A stretch of 64,000 nucleotides of DNA from Aidingimonas lacisalsi (GCF_008079445.1 NZ_VRYH01000005.1:248001-312000), one strand, 5' to 3'. Shown: positions 7,940 to 17,604, counted from the stretch's first letter. Made by a program: numbers and translations. The notes: generated by a model from the sequence alone, not told the origin.

Positions 7940-10900
7940 TCAACGCTGATCGTCCTCCAGGGCCGGTTGGCCGCCCTGCGCCTCGTCGTGTCGTTTCCCC
8001 CTCTTTCGCTGCATCCAGTCGGAGATACGAGCGATCATGGCGTAGAAAGATGGCACGAAGAAGCTGGCCAGTATCGCGACCGTAGCCATCCCTACCGCAA
8101 CCGTGGTTCCGATATGGTGACTACTGGTCGCACTGGCACCCGTGGCCAACGCCAATGGCAAGGTGCCGAAGATGAACGCCAACGATGTCATCACGATCGG
8201 ACGGAAGCGCAGTTCAGCGGCCGTGATGGCGGCATCGGAAATCGACTTGCCCTGCTCACGGCGCTGCAACTCGGCAAACTCCACGATCAGGATCGCGTTC
8301 TTCGCCGCCAGCCCGATAACCACCAGCATGCCTATCTGCACATAGATACTGGTATCCAGACCACGCATGACGATACCGCCGATCGCCCCCAGGAAAGCGA
8401 ATGGCGTGGAGGTTAGCACCGCCAGTGGCAGCGACCAGCTTTCATACTGAGCCGCCAGAATCAGGAAGACCATGATCATGCCGAAGATAATGGCCAACGT
8501 GGCCGTATTGCCCATTTCAGACTCCTGGTAGGCCGTCCCGGTCCAGCCCATCCCCCAGTTACTGCCAAGGGTGTCCTGGACGACCGACTCCATCGCCTCG
8601 ATGGCCTGTCCCGAACTGTAGCCGGGTGCCGGCCCCCCCTGGAACTGAGCGCCGAGGTAAACGCCGAAGCGCGATACCACCGCCGGCTTGGCATCCCGCT
8701 CAAGCTCCACGAATTCCGACAGGGGGATACGATCGCCGTTACCACCACGTACGTAGACGTTGTTGATATCTTCCGGCGTCTTGCGGAACTCATCCTCGTT
8801 CTGCAAGTAGACTTGGAAGTTACGGTTCTGATAGCTGAAGTAGTTGACGAACCCTGCACCGAACGTAGTCGACAATGTCGAGTTGAGAGCGTCTATCGAC
8901 ACGCCGTAACTCAACGCCTTCTGCTGATCGATTTCTGCGCGGTAACCCGGCACATTGGTATTGAAGGTCGTGAACACCTCCTGCAGCACGGGATGCTCGT
9001 TCGCCGCTTGCATGACCTGCAGAGACGCCTGGTAAAGCTCTTCCGGTGACGCCCCTTCATACGATTGCAGATATCCCGTGAAGCCGCCGGTCGTTGACAG
9101 CCCCTGAATGGGTGGCGCATTGAAGGCCATCGCCGAACCGCCATCGATCTGGGCTCCCAACTGCATGATCTTGCCGACCAATTCATCGGCGGTGAGATCA
9201 CGTTCCGGCCAGGGCACCATGTTGACGAAAACGATTCCACGTGCCGAATTGACCGCGCCGGACAAGATATCGTAACCCGCCACAGCCGTGGAATACTGAA
9301 CCCCTGGTATCTCCTCGATCTGGCTACTCAACTGATCCATGTAGCCATTGGTACGAGCCAGTGACGCAGCATCCGGCAAGGAGACACTCGCCAGTACGAA
9401 GCCTTGGTCGGTCTGTGGAACCAAGGTCGACGGCGTGTTCTGGTACATCCACCATGAGCCGAAACCAACCAACGCAGTGAGCAATAGCGCCACCCCCCAG
9501 AATCGCACCAGGAACTTCACTACCCACATGTAAACGGCCGTGATACCGGCAAACAAGCGATCGAACAAGCGCAACGGCGTATTGACCGCCCGCATCAACT
9601 TCGACTGCTGGAGCTGGGGCTTATGCTTGATGAAGATCGCCGACAGAGCGGGTGTGAACGTCAGTGCCATCAACGCTGAGAAGGCCACTGAAATGGCGAT
9701 GGTCAAGGCGAACTGCTGATATATCTGCCCGGTGAAGCCCCCCAGGAACGCGACCGGAATGAACACCGCTGCCATGATCAACGACGTCGCAATGACCGGA
9801 CCACCGACCTCCTTCATGGCGCGGATCGTCGCGTCACGAACCGAGGTATCCTCTTCCTCACTGAGCACACGCTCGACGTTTTCCACCACCAGTATGGCAT
9901 CGTCGACCACGATCCCTATCGAGAGTACCAAGGCGAACAGCGTCAGCAGGTTGATCGAGAATCCGAAGGCGTAAAAACCGGCAAAAGTCGCAATGACCGA
10001 GACCGGCACCACCGACATGGCAATGATCGTGAAGCGCCAGTTCTGCAGGAAGATGAACAGAATGACACCGACGATCAGAAACGCCTCCACGAAGACATGG
10101 AGCACGGTTTCCACAGAGGCATCGATGAAGAGCGTCGTGTCGTACGGAATCACATACTCCATCCCCGCCGGGAAGCGCTCTTCCAGCTCGACCATGGCTT
10201 CCTTGACGCCATCCGCCGTCTCCAGCGCATTCGCCCCTGGCTGCTGGTTGATGAGGATCGGCGTCATGGTATTGCCGTTGAGACGCGCATCGATGCCGTA
10301 AAAGGACGCACCCAGTTCGATACTGGCCACATCGTCCAACCGCAACGATGAGCCATCGGGGTTGGTACGCAAGGGGATCTCGCGGAAATCATCCGCATCG
10401 TTGAGCCGGCCATCCGCCGTGATGGTATAGGTATAGGCTCGCGGATCTTCCTGAGGCGTCGCGGCGAGACTGCCTGCCGGCACTTCGGTATTGTGAGACT
10501 GTATGGCGCTGGACACCTCGGCAGGCGTCAGATCGTACTGAGCCATCTTGTCCGGGTCCATCCAGATCCGCATGGCAAACTCACCGCCACCCAGCACCTC
10601 GGCGTTACCGACCCCGGACACCTGACGCAACTCATCGAGAACGTTCAGGGTGGCGTAGTTCTGCATGAAGACGTTGTTGTAGTCGCCTTCAGGTGAGATC
10701 AGTGCGACCAGCAACAGAATCTCGTCGGAACTGAGCTCGACGGTAACGCCTTGATCCTGTACCGACTGCGGAAGCTGCGACAGCGCGCCTTGAACCCGGT
10801 TGTTCACGTTGATGGTATTGATATCGCCATCCGTGCCGATATCGAAGGCCACACTGAGGTTGACCGTGCCATTGTCGGCACTGGTCGAGGTCATGTATAT

Positions 10901-11131
10901 CATGTCCTCGACCCCATTGATGGCCTCGGCCAGAGGCGCTGCCACCGTCTGCGCCGCCGTTTCGGCATCGGCACCGGGGAATTGCGCCTGCACGGAGACT
11001 GTCGGCGGCACGACGCTGGGATACTGCTCGATCGGCAGTACCCGCATGCTCATCGCTCCGATCACCGTCAGGATAATCGCCAGCACCGTGGCGAAAATCG
11101 GGCGTTTGATGAAGAAGTTGGAGAAATTCAT
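7940..11131 (-). CDS. RND multidrug efflux transporter, AcrB/MexB type
   Basis: The 1063-residue inner-membrane proton/drug antiporter of a tripartite pump. It starts MNFSNFFIKRPIFATVLAI, the usual HAE1 N-terminus with the first membrane helix. It has two repeats of six helices with large periplasmic porter/docking loops. The proton-relay pair is visible in GIVVDDAILVVENVERVL (helix 4, near residue 405), and the second half has GLAAKNAILIVEFA. Length matches AcrB (1049). It overlaps the upstream periplasmic adaptor gene by 4 bases (ATGA) and is followed by a strong terminator. Expression should be controlled by the divergent TetR repressor. Confidence 0.96.
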   Translation of the reverse strand: MNFSNFFIKRPIFATVLAIILTVIGAMSMRVLPIEQYPSVVPPTVSVQAQFPGADAETAAQTVAAPLAEAINGVEDMIYMTSTSADNGTVNLSVAFDIGTDGDINTINVNNRVQGALSQLPQSVQDQGVTVELSSDEILLLVALISPEGDYNNVFMQNYATLNVLDELRQVSGVGNAEVLGGGEFAMRIWMDPDKMAQYDLTPAEVSSAIQSHNTEVPAGSLAATPQEDPRAYTYTITADGRLNDADDFREIPLRTNPDGSSLRLDDVASIELGASFYGIDARLNGNTMTPILINQQPGANALETADGVKEAMVELEERFPAGMEYVIPYDTTLFIDASVETVLHVFVEAFLIVGVILFIFLQNWRFTIIAMSVVPVSVIATFAGFYAFGFSINLLTLFALVLSIGIVVDDAILVVENVERVLSEEEDTSVRDATIRAMKEVGGPVIATSLIMAAVFIPVAFLGGFTGQIYQQFALTIAISVAFSALMALTFTPALSAIFIKHKPQLQQSKLMRAVNTPLRLFDRLFAGITAVYMWVVKFLVRFWGVALLLTALVGFGSWWMYQNTPSTLVPQTDQGFVLASVSLPDAASLARTNGYMDQLSSQIEEIPGVQYSTAVAGYDILSGAVNSARGIVFVNMVPWPERDLTADELVGKIMQLGAQIDGGSAMAFNAPPIQGLSTTGGFTGYLQSYEGASPEELYQASLQVMQAANEHPVLQEVFTTFNTNVPGYRAEIDQQKALSYGVSIDALNSTLSTTFGAGFVNYFSYQNRNFQVYLQNEDEFRKTPEDINNVYVRGGNGDRIPLSEFVELERDAKPAVVSRFGVYLGAQFQGGPAPGYSSGQAIEAMESVVQDTLGSNWGMGWTGTAYQESEMGNTATLAIIFGMIMVFLILAAQYESWSLPLAVLTSTPFAFLGAIGGIVMRGLDTSIYVQIGMLVVIGLAAKNAILIVEFAELQRREQGKSISDAAITAAELRFRPIVMTSLAFIFGTLPLALATGASATSSHHIGTTVAVGMATVAILASFFVPSFYAMIARISDWMQRKRGKRHDEAQGGQPALEDDQR

Positions 11132-12423
11132 GCGTCCTCGGCTCCCTCATCATCGCCGTCGGCGGACATCTCGTCACCGCCCTGGTCACCTTCCGACGCC
11201 TCGCCAGGCCCAGCCTGCTGTTCGGCCTGCTGCTCGTCAGCCTCTTGCTGAGCTTCCTCGACGATCTCCTCAGCGTCACCATCGAATGCCTGCGGATCGA
11301 GCGCGATGCCCGGCTCGATACCGGCGGGGTCACCGACCACGACACGATCGCCACTTTCCAGCCCTTCACGGATGATCTGCCAGGGCCCCGCGACTTCGCC
11401 AAGTCTGACGGTGCGCGAACGCGCCTTGTTGTCTTCATCGAGGACGAACACCTGAGGGCCCATCAATCCTTGTGTCACGGCGATCTCGGGAACGGCCAGC
11501 ACGTCATAACGCTTCAGGCCATCCAGCCGCACGCGGACGAACTGGCCCGGCAGAACGGCGGCCTGCGGGTTGTCGAAAACCGCTGCCGCCTGAACGGTGC
11601 TGGTATCCGAATCGACCCGCGAGCCCAGGAAGTCCAGACGTCCCTGCAGCCGGGCATCCTCTCTGTCATCCAGCGCAGGAATTCGCAAACTGGCACCGAT
11701 GTCCGACACCTCCGTATCGTCGGATAGCTGCTGACGCAGCTCGAACGCATCACGCTGAGGTAACTGAAAACGCACTTCCAACGGGTCCAAGGGCGTGATC
11801 GTCGCCAACTCCGTACCATCCGTGACGAGATTGCCCGTATTCACCTGATGTAAACCGATCATTCCGGATACCGGTGCGGTCACTTCAGAGTAATCCAGAT
11901 CCAGATGCGCGCTCGCCAACGCCGCCTCTGCCTGCGCCACGCTGGCCTGCGCAACACGCTGGTCGGCTAACGCCTGATCATACTGCTGGCGGCTGACCGA
12001 GTTCTGACTCAAGAGTTGTTCGTAACGTTGCGCATCGCGATTGGCCCTGGCCAATTCTGCCTGGGCACTCTGCAGGTCCGCTTCACGTTCATGGACAGTG
12101 GCCTGGTACAGGTCTGGCTCGATCGTGAAAAGCGGATCGCCTTTCTCGACGAGTTGTCCGCGCTCATAGTGACGCGCTTCCAGGAAGCCAGAAACGCGTG
12201 CCACCAGCGTCACCTCGTCATCGCTACGCAGCAACGAAGGATATGACTTTTCCAACGGGATATCCTGCCGGGCCATTTCCATCACTTCGACCGGACGAGG
12301 AGGAGGCTCCTGTCCTCCCTCGGCCTGCCCCTCGGGTTCCTCTCCCTGACCACAGCCTGTCAGCACCATCACGGCAACAAGCATTGCCAGGCTTCCACGA
12401 AGCGAGAGACTCTTCTTTTTCAT
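11128..12423 (-). CDS. RND efflux periplasmic adaptor (AcrA/MexA type)
   Basis: A 431-residue membrane-fusion lipoprotein linking the RND transporter to an outer-membrane channel. The signal ends in the lipobox LTGC near residue 25, followed by an acidic Gly/Glu-rich stretch. Then come the first half of the lipoyl domain, an alpha-helical hairpin rich in Gln/Ala/Glu (about residues 105-175), the second lipoyl half (SGMIGLHQVNTGNLV) and the beta-barrel and proximal domains. The C-terminal 45 residues are an unusually long Glu/Gln/Asp-rich tail absent from E. coli AcrA. The first gene of the operon, it sits about 275 bases downstream of a TATAAT-type promoter. Confidence 0.94.
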   Translation of the reverse strand: MKKKSLSLRGSLAMLVAVMVLTGCGQGEEPEGQAEGGQEPPPRPVEVMEMARQDIPLEKSYPSLLRSDDEVTLVARVSGFLEARHYERGQLVEKGDPLFTIEPDLYQATVHEREADLQSAQAELARANRDAQRYEQLLSQNSVSRQQYDQALADQRVAQASVAQAEAALASAHLDLDYSEVTAPVSGMIGLHQVNTGNLVTDGTELATITPLDPLEVRFQLPQRDAFELRQQLSDDTEVSDIGASLRIPALDDREDARLQGRLDFLGSRVDSDTSTVQAAAVFDNPQAAVLPGQFVRVRLDGLKRYDVLAVPEIAVTQGLMGPQVFVLDEDNKARSRTVRLGEVAGPWQIIREGLESGDRVVVGDPAGIEPGIALDPQAFDGDAEEIVEEAQQEADEQQAEQQAGPGEASEGDQGGDEMSADGDDEGAEDA

Positions 12424-12695
12424 AACGTCGTTTCCATTGATCTTTTCGTGAGACGACTGAACAGTCAGTCGGAACGCAAACCGCCAAGACGGGCAATCGC
12501 TTCGAATGGCCCTTGCCCATGTTCAGGCATCAAGATAGATATACCGCGCCACACTCGATTCGCATGTCCGGTTCACTCGGCAATGACCAGGATGGCGAGG
12601 AGAAGCTCTCTCCCGAGACGCTTGTGGCATGAATTAGACTCCGCGAATGAGACGTTTGTCGATGGCTCCCTCCTGGAACCCATCGGGAACCATGC

Positions 12696-12701
12696 ATTAT
12701 A
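12696..12701 (-). promoter_or_regulatory. -10 box of the RND pump promoter
   Basis: A perfect TATAAT on the minus strand. The first arm of the large inverted repeat (12703-12720) occupies the spacer immediately upstream of it, where a bound repressor would block RNA polymerase. The -35 hexamer is poor (TAGCAT at about 19-bp spacing). Confidence 0.6.
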
Positions 12702-12702
12702 G

Positions 12703-12764
12703 TTACATGCATGTATGTATGCTAGGAGGGGTGCAACCTTACATCCATACACACATGCATGTAA
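12703..12764. promoter_or_regulatory. large inverted-repeat operator for the AcrR-like repressor
   Basis: Arm 1 (12703-12720, TTACATGCATGTATGTAT) and arm 2 (12747-12764, ATACACACATGCATGTAA) are reverse complements at 17 of 18 positions, separated by 26 bases. Each arm contains CATGCATG, and arm 1 includes the self-complementary TACATGCATGTA. The TACAT/ATGTA theme resembles the E. coli AcrR site. Arm 1 overlaps the pump promoter spacer and arm 2 faces the repressor gene, so one site per promoter, or looping, is plausible. The repeat is seen directly; regulator binding is inferred. Confidence 0.75.
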
Positions 12765-12831
12765 ATCGCGACGTCCGCCTTCATCTGCGGTAAACTGAAT
12801 TATGAAACCTATGTGAAATTGATTGAACACC

Positions 12832-13449
12832 ATGCCCAGACGCACCAAAGCCGAAGCCGCCGCGACTCGCGAAGCCTTGCTCGATGCCGCCGAAGATGTC
12901 TTCTTTGACAAGGGTGTCGCACGCACCTCACTGGAGCAGATCGCTCGCCACGCCGGTATGACGCGTGGTGCCGTCTACTGGCATTTCAGAAACAAGGCGG
13001 ATCTGTTTCGCGCGCTATTGGAACGTGTGCGCATGCCATTCGCCGACCTGGTCGACGAGGTCGAACATACATCCGAAGTCTCACCACTGGAAACCATTCG
13101 CCTCGCTTGCCATGTCAGCTTTGAACGCCTCGAGCAACCGCGCTATCGCCGTATCCTTTCCATACTCGTTCACCGTTGCGAATTCTTCAGCGACATCAAT
13201 CCGCTGGAAATGCAGGATGAGCTCGCCAACGAATGCTTCGGTGAACTGTGTGAACAGTTTCAGCGTGCCCATGATCAAGCCTTGCTCGTTCCCACTCTGA
13301 CGCCTGAAACTGCCACCCGCCTGCTCCAGTCGACCCTCGGCGGTCTCTTTCATGACTGGCTGCGTAGACCCGACGGCTTCTCCATCATCACCGAGGGTGG
13401 CCACGTCATCGACACCCTGTTCGAACTCATGCAACGTCCCGCGAACTGA
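12832..13449 (+). CDS. TetR-family repressor of the RND pump (AcrR/TtgR-like)
   Basis: A 205-residue TetR-type regulator. The HTH region (about residues 10-57) reads TREALLDAAEDVFFDKGVAR then TSLEQIARHAGMTRGAVYWH, which is very close to AcrR/TtgR/MtrR. RGAVYWHFRNK is the recognition-helix end typical of efflux repressors. The C-terminal helices about 75-200 form the ligand pocket and dimer interface. The ATG at 12832 is preferred over an in-frame TTG nine bases upstream. It is divergent from the pump operon with a palindromic operator between, so it probably represses the pump and itself. Confidence 0.92.
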   Translation: MPRRTKAEAAATREALLDAAEDVFFDKGVARTSLEQIARHAGMTRGAVYWHFRNKADLFRALLERVRMPFADLVDEVEHTSEVSPLETIRLACHVSFERLEQPRYRRILSILVHRCEFFSDINPLEMQDELANECFGELCEQFQRAHDQALLVPTLTPETATRLLQSTLGGLFHDWLRRPDGFSIITEGGHVIDTLFELMQRPAN

Positions 13450-13556
13450 CAGTTCGTCCGTCAATCTAGCTTGCCTGAGTGCATCGCGCTAATATTGCAT
13501 AGCAACATAGCGTCTACACTCTAAGTCTGTCGAGTCCCAAAAACGAAGGTTGGACG

Positions 13557-14483
13557 ATGGACAAGCTCGAGTTGATACGTGTACGACAACTGGAAATAGC
13601 CGTGCGTGTCTGGCACCCGGAAGCGCCGCGAACACTCATCGCCTGGCATGGTCTGGCCCGCCATGGCGGAGATTTCGAGGGCCTGGCCCGCTCTTTGGGC
13701 CCCGAGTGGCGAGTCATTGCTCCCGACACGCCGGGACGAGGGCTATCGAGTTGGTCGCTATTCCCCGCCCACGACTATCTCTACAGCCATTACATGCAGA
13801 TTGCCCTTGCTCTGCTGGATCACTATCAGCTCGAATGTGTGCCTTGGGTAGGTACCTCCATGGGCGGACTGCTTGGTATGTTGATCGCCTCGAACGACAA
13901 TCACAGCGACCGCATCGAGCGCCTCATCCTCAATGACGTCGGTCCGGAAATCGATCCGGACGGCCTCACTGGACTCGCCGGCTATTTCGCCATTCCCCAC
14001 CGTTTCTACACCTTCGGTGAGTTGCTGACAGAACTCCGCGAACACTATGCATCATTCGGCATCGACGATGATGCTACCTGGCAGACCATGGCGCTGAACA
14101 GCGCGCGTCGCCTACCCGACGGCAGTTGGACCTTCCACTACGATCCCCGCATTGCCGAGCAGTTCGTCAACGATACGCCGCGAGACACCTGGGCAGACTG
14201 GGCTGCAATCCAGTGTCCTCTGATGGTCATACGTGGTGCCGAATCATCGATACTCTCTGCCGCGACAGTCGAGCGGATGCAGCAACGACACCCCGGATTA
14301 ACGTATTTGGAGGTAGCCGGCTGCGGTCATGCCCCCATGCTCGACAAACCGGCTCAAACCGCACCGATTGCCAGCTTCCTGGATCGCCCCGCCGAGCGCT
14401 GCTCGAACCGGGCCACCTTCGTCGAAGGACCATTCTGGCAACGTCTCGTGCACTGGCTCAAATCACTATGGCCACGCTCGTAG
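13557..14483 (+). CDS. alpha/beta-hydrolase
   Basis: A 308-residue alpha/beta-hydrolase-fold enzyme, substrate unknown. The nucleophile elbow is WVGTSMGGLLG (Ser near residue 102), the oxyanion-side motif is WHGLARHG (about residues 28-35) and the catalytic His lies in GCGHAPML (near residue 260). The last 30 residues are an extra tail with Trp- and Arg-rich ends. The start follows GAAGGTTGGACG. It lies between the efflux repressor and the TolC-family gene, but nothing in the sequence ties it to efflux. Confidence 0.88.
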   Translation: MDKLELIRVRQLEIAVRVWHPEAPRTLIAWHGLARHGGDFEGLARSLGPEWRVIAPDTPGRGLSSWSLFPAHDYLYSHYMQIALALLDHYQLECVPWVGTSMGGLLGMLIASNDNHSDRIERLILNDVGPEIDPDGLTGLAGYFAIPHRFYTFGELLTELREHYASFGIDDDATWQTMALNSARRLPDGSWTFHYDPRIAEQFVNDTPRDTWADWAAIQCPLMVIRGAESSILSAATVERMQQRHPGLTYLEVAGCGHAPMLDKPAQTAPIASFLDRPAERCSNRATFVEGPFWQRLVHWLKSLWPRS

Positions 14484-14514
14484 CGAGGCAACCACGGCCG
14501 AGATGCAACGACAC

Positions 14515-16005
14515 TCAGTTGGCGGGCTGTTCAGGCGGTGCCCCAATATCCATGGCATCATCGTAACGGCTACTACCATTGGCCGACTCATTGGGCAGCG
14601 CCAGAGATACCTGATCCTCGTTACGCAACCACTCGTTGACTGACCGAACGGCATTGGTATCCAGGATACCGCTCTGCTGACGCAGTTCGAGCAAATCGAT
14701 TACGTAGTCGTAACGCGCTTCCGCATGATTGGCGATGGCGTCGTACAGGTTCTGCTCGGCATTGAGGACATCGACGATGTTACGGGTACCGACCTCATAG
14801 CCTGACCGGGTGGCTTCCAGGGCGCTTTCGTTGGACTCGATGGCCTGGCGGCGTGCTTCGACACTCTCGACATCGTTGCTCACTTGAGTGAACAGCGAAC
14901 GAACCTGCTGTATGGTATCGCGACGCTGTGCCTCGGCATCGTACTGCGTGGACTCGAGCTCATAGGTACTCTGCTCGATACCGGCGCTGGTAGTGCCCCC
15001 CGTATACAGCGGCATACTGGCTCTCACGCCGAACTGACCGCTCGAGTTGTACTCTTGCTGAAACTCGCTGTCAGTATCGGAATATTGATAGCTGGCAAAC
15101 GCCTCGAGTGTCGGTAACCGCCCGGCTTGCGATACATCGACAACGCTACGTGCCACATCGACACCGGCTTCTGCCATCAGCAGGCTCGGATTGTGCTCCA
15201 TCGCCAATTCGACCCAGTCGTCTCGGTTGCCTGGCTGAGGAGACTCGATCGGCAACTCATCACCGAGACCGTCGATCGTGTTATAGCGCTGCCCTGTCAA
15301 ACGTTCCAGAGCTTCGAAGCTGACCTGTAGATCATTTTCCGCCGCGATCCGGTCGGCGCGTGCCTGATCGTAGCTCGCTTCGGCCTCATCGACATCGGTG
15401 ATCGCAATCAAGCCAACATCGAATTGCTCACGCGCTTGTTCGAGTTGACGCTCAATGGCCGTTTCCTGAGCTTCGCGTGCTTCAAGAATGTCATGCGCCC
15501 GCAGGATGTCGAAATAGGCGGCTGCCACATCGTAGAGCAGTTGCTGTCGCGTCGCCTCCAGTGAATGCGCTTGCTGCTCTATTTCCTCTTCCGCGCGTTC
15601 CAGTTCATGCCACGCCGTGGCGTCGAACAATGCCTGGGTCGCTTCCAGTGATGCACTCACGCTGTTGTAATCATCTTCGACACCTGCGCTACTTCCGGTA
15701 CCGGTACCCTGAGAGGAACCGGTCTGTCCGTTATAAGTTCGGTTGTTCGCCGCTTCAGCCGAGGCATTGAGCTGCGGCAGTAAATCGCCGCGCTCGACAT
15801 CGCGACCCGACTCGACACCGGAATAACTCGATCGTGCCGACGCCAGAGTCGCATTATTGGCCAAGGCATCGCGGGTGATCGTCAAGAGATCGGCCGCCTG
15901 TACGGGGCTCGCCATGGCAGTCGCAATCATCAACGGCAACAAGGTGCGACGACCAAGGACGGCAAGTCCCCGGCCGGAGAAAGCATCATCAATCAAGGGC
16001 GACAT
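14515..16005 (-). CDS. TolC-family outer-membrane channel protein
   Basis: A 496-residue precursor of a trimeric outer-membrane efflux/secretion duct. A signal peptide with a long polar N-region ends at PVQAA (about residue 36). The mature protein has the duplicated TolC layout: DLLTITRDALANNATL opens the first repeat, there are Ala/Glu/Gln-rich coiled-coil helices, and the second repeat starts near NPSLLMAEAGVDVA. The ATG at 16005 has AAAGGAATTCCTG upstream. It is not in the pump operon but close by and could be the outer partner; a type I secretion role is equally possible. Confidence 0.93.
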   Translation of the reverse strand: MSPLIDDAFSGRGLAVLGRRTLLPLMIATAMASPVQAADLLTITRDALANNATLASARSSYSGVESGRDVERGDLLPQLNASAEAANNRTYNGQTGSSQGTGTGSSAGVEDDYNSVSASLEATQALFDATAWHELERAEEEIEQQAHSLEATRQQLLYDVAAAYFDILRAHDILEAREAQETAIERQLEQAREQFDVGLIAITDVDEAEASYDQARADRIAAENDLQVSFEALERLTGQRYNTIDGLGDELPIESPQPGNRDDWVELAMEHNPSLLMAEAGVDVARSVVDVSQAGRLPTLEAFASYQYSDTDSEFQQEYNSSGQFGVRASMPLYTGGTTSAGIEQSTYELESTQYDAEAQRRDTIQQVRSLFTQVSNDVESVEARRQAIESNESALEATRSGYEVGTRNIVDVLNAEQNLYDAIANHAEARYDYVIDLLELRQQSGILDTNAVRSVNEWLRNEDQVSLALPNESANGSSRYDDAMDIGAPPEQPAN

Positions 16006-16147
16006 CAGGAATTCCTTTGCTAGGCGTAGACAACAGTTTACATACAATGCCGCATGTTTGCCTGCGAATCAATCGCGGATAGCGTACACATAAGAACCTA
16101 GCTCAGGGACGAGCGACATGAAAGGTCGACATGCCGCTGCATGACCT

Positions 16148-16987
16148 CTACCCCGTTTCGACGCATGCTACAGCGCGTTCGACGGCACCGCGATAAGCGC
16201 CACCAAACAGCAGCAGATGATTGAGTAACGGATACAGCTGGAATAATGCCTCGCGCACCGACCAGTCATCGGGACGCCGGCCATTCCAGTACGCTTCAAA
16301 GAACGTGTCGCCCGGAGAGCCGAACAGCGTCAGCATCGCCAGATCGACATCGGGATAGTGGCAATATACTGCTGGATCGATCACGGCCGGCCCTTCCGGG
16401 GTGAACAACACATTACCCGACCACAGATCCCCATGTATGAGGCTGGCCGGAACATCCTCCAGCCAACGCTCTAGATCGTCGGCGACTCGCTCGATCCGCT
16501 CTCGCAGCGATGCGGCCATCAAACCACGCTCATGGCAGGCCATAGCCATCGGCAACAGGCGCCGTTCGCGTTGGAAAGCTCGGCCATCCGCCATGGGCTC
16601 GTTAGGTTGAGGTGTCAATCCGCAAGCATTGTTACGCGGCCAGCCATGGGTATCGCCTACCACGGAATGTAGCTTGCGTAAGCCCTCCCCCAGGGCGGCG
16701 TCGTCCCGGCGCCGTGGCCCTGAAGACTCCAGCGCCTCCATTATCAACCACCCATCGGCCACGGCCAGCACCACCGGCACCCGCAAGGAACTGCCGGCGT
16801 CGCGCAGGGCTTGCAACCCATCGGCTTCGCCTTCCAGTCGTTCCGCATCGTCATGTTTGACCACGACTGGCCCATGGTCAGTATCCAAGCGGCTGACCGA
16901 GGCAATATCTCCCCCGCTCAATGGGTTAAGTTCACCCAACGGGACAATATCATGGGTCTCCAGCAGGGACATCAGTACGTCGTTCAT
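16148..16987 (-). CDS. fructosamine kinase family protein
   Basis: A 279-residue protein of the fructosamine-3-kinase/aminoglycoside-phosphotransferase-like fold, which phosphorylates ketoamines (protein deglycation) or small sugars. Motifs: SGGDIASVSRL (nucleotide loop), VVVKHDD (ATP Lys), IHGDLWSGNVLF (catalytic Asp and Asn) and VIDPAVYCHYPDVDLAM (metal-binding Asp). Slightly shorter than human FN3K, as usual for bacteria. GGGAG lies 5 bases before the ATG at 16987. Substrate is not predictable from sequence. Confidence 0.9.
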   Translation of the reverse strand: MNDVLMSLLETHDIVPLGELNPLSGGDIASVSRLDTDHGPVVVKHDDAERLEGEADGLQALRDAGSSLRVPVVLAVADGWLIMEALESSGPRRRDDAALGEGLRKLHSVVGDTHGWPRNNACGLTPQPNEPMADGRAFQRERRLLPMAMACHERGLMAASLRERIERVADDLERWLEDVPASLIHGDLWSGNVLFTPEGPAVIDPAVYCHYPDVDLAMLTLFGSPGDTFFEAYWNGRRPDDWSVREALFQLYPLLNHLLLFGGAYRGAVERAVACVETG

Positions 16988-17137
16988 CACGTCTCCCTAT
17001 CGTCATTCTTCCGACACTTTTGTCAGAAATCGCCGACAACGCCTGTTAGCCATTTTAGTGTCGTGCTGTCATCCCGGTCCTCCTGGCCGGTCACTTGTCG
17101 TAGCGTATCGTCCGTGCATGACGACAAGGAAGGTTCC

Positions 17138-17292
17138 ATGGCCGATTCGACAGGATGGGAGTTCACCCTCGCCCGGTAGCTCGATCTCGCCGAGTTCAAC
17201 CACGACTGGCGCATCAGCGCCCCTTGCATGCCAGGCCATGGCGTCTCAATCTATGACAGAGTAGCAATGTCGCCATCATCAGGAGTTCGATC
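17138..17292 (+). pseudogene. possible interrupted small gene
   Basis: An AAGG ribosome-like site precedes ATG at 17138. The frame reads MADSTGWEFTLAR, hits TAG at 17177, then continues open as LDLAEFNHDWRIS and on to the start of the NIF3-like gene. The conserved-looking composition on both sides of the stop suggests a small gene broken by one nonsense codon. I could not match it to a family, so it may simply be non-coding. Confidence 0.25.
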
Positions 17293-17604
17293 ATGTACAA
17301 GCTTGCGTTTTTCGTCCCTGAAGAAGATGCCGAAACCGTCAAGGAAGCCGTATTCGAAACAGGCGCCGGGCAGATCGGCGATTATGAAGCGTGCTGCTTC
17401 CAGACTCCAGGAACGGGGCAATTCCGCCCGTTGGAGGGGGCAGATCCGCATATCGGCGCCGTAGGCGATCTGGAACGAGTCGAGGAACTCAAGGTGGAAC
17501 TGGTGTGCAGTGATGACGTGGTCCATGCCGCTGTGGCGGCGCTGAAACTGGCCCATCCTTATGAAGAGCCAGCCTATGATGTGTGGCAGCTTGAGGATAT
17601 CTAG
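17293..17604 (+). CDS. short NIF3-like/YqfO-type protein
   Basis: A 103-residue protein matching the stand-alone PII/CutA-like module that is inserted into NIF3-type dinuclear-metal proteins: MYKLAFFVPEEDAETVKEAV, CCFQTPGTGQFRPLEGADP and a C-terminal LAHPYEEPAYDVW. It has no NIF3 metal-binding core, so it is complete as the short form. Such proteins probably bind a small ligand or metal, but function is not established. It converges with and overlaps the LysR gene by 4 bases. Confidence 0.85.
   Translation: MYKLAFFVPEEDAETVKEAVFETGAGQIGDYEACCFQTPGTGQFRPLEGADPHIGAVGDLERVEELKVELVCSDDVVHAAVAALKLAHPYEEPAYDVWQLEDI

Larger units (their letters stand above)
12424..12831. other. 408-bp divergent control region between pump operon and TetR repressor
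   Basis: There is no coding frame of note. The middle holds the 18-bp-arm inverted repeat and the pump -10 box. The 270 bases between that promoter and the adaptor ATG would be a long untranslated leader in which I see no clear riboswitch or terminator. Confidence 0.8.

Noticed and set aside
10689-11438. 249-residue minus-strand frame over the junction of the two pump genes
   Set aside because: It runs in another frame across the adaptor end and transporter start, with Arg/Ser-rich shadow composition; both real genes are intact.
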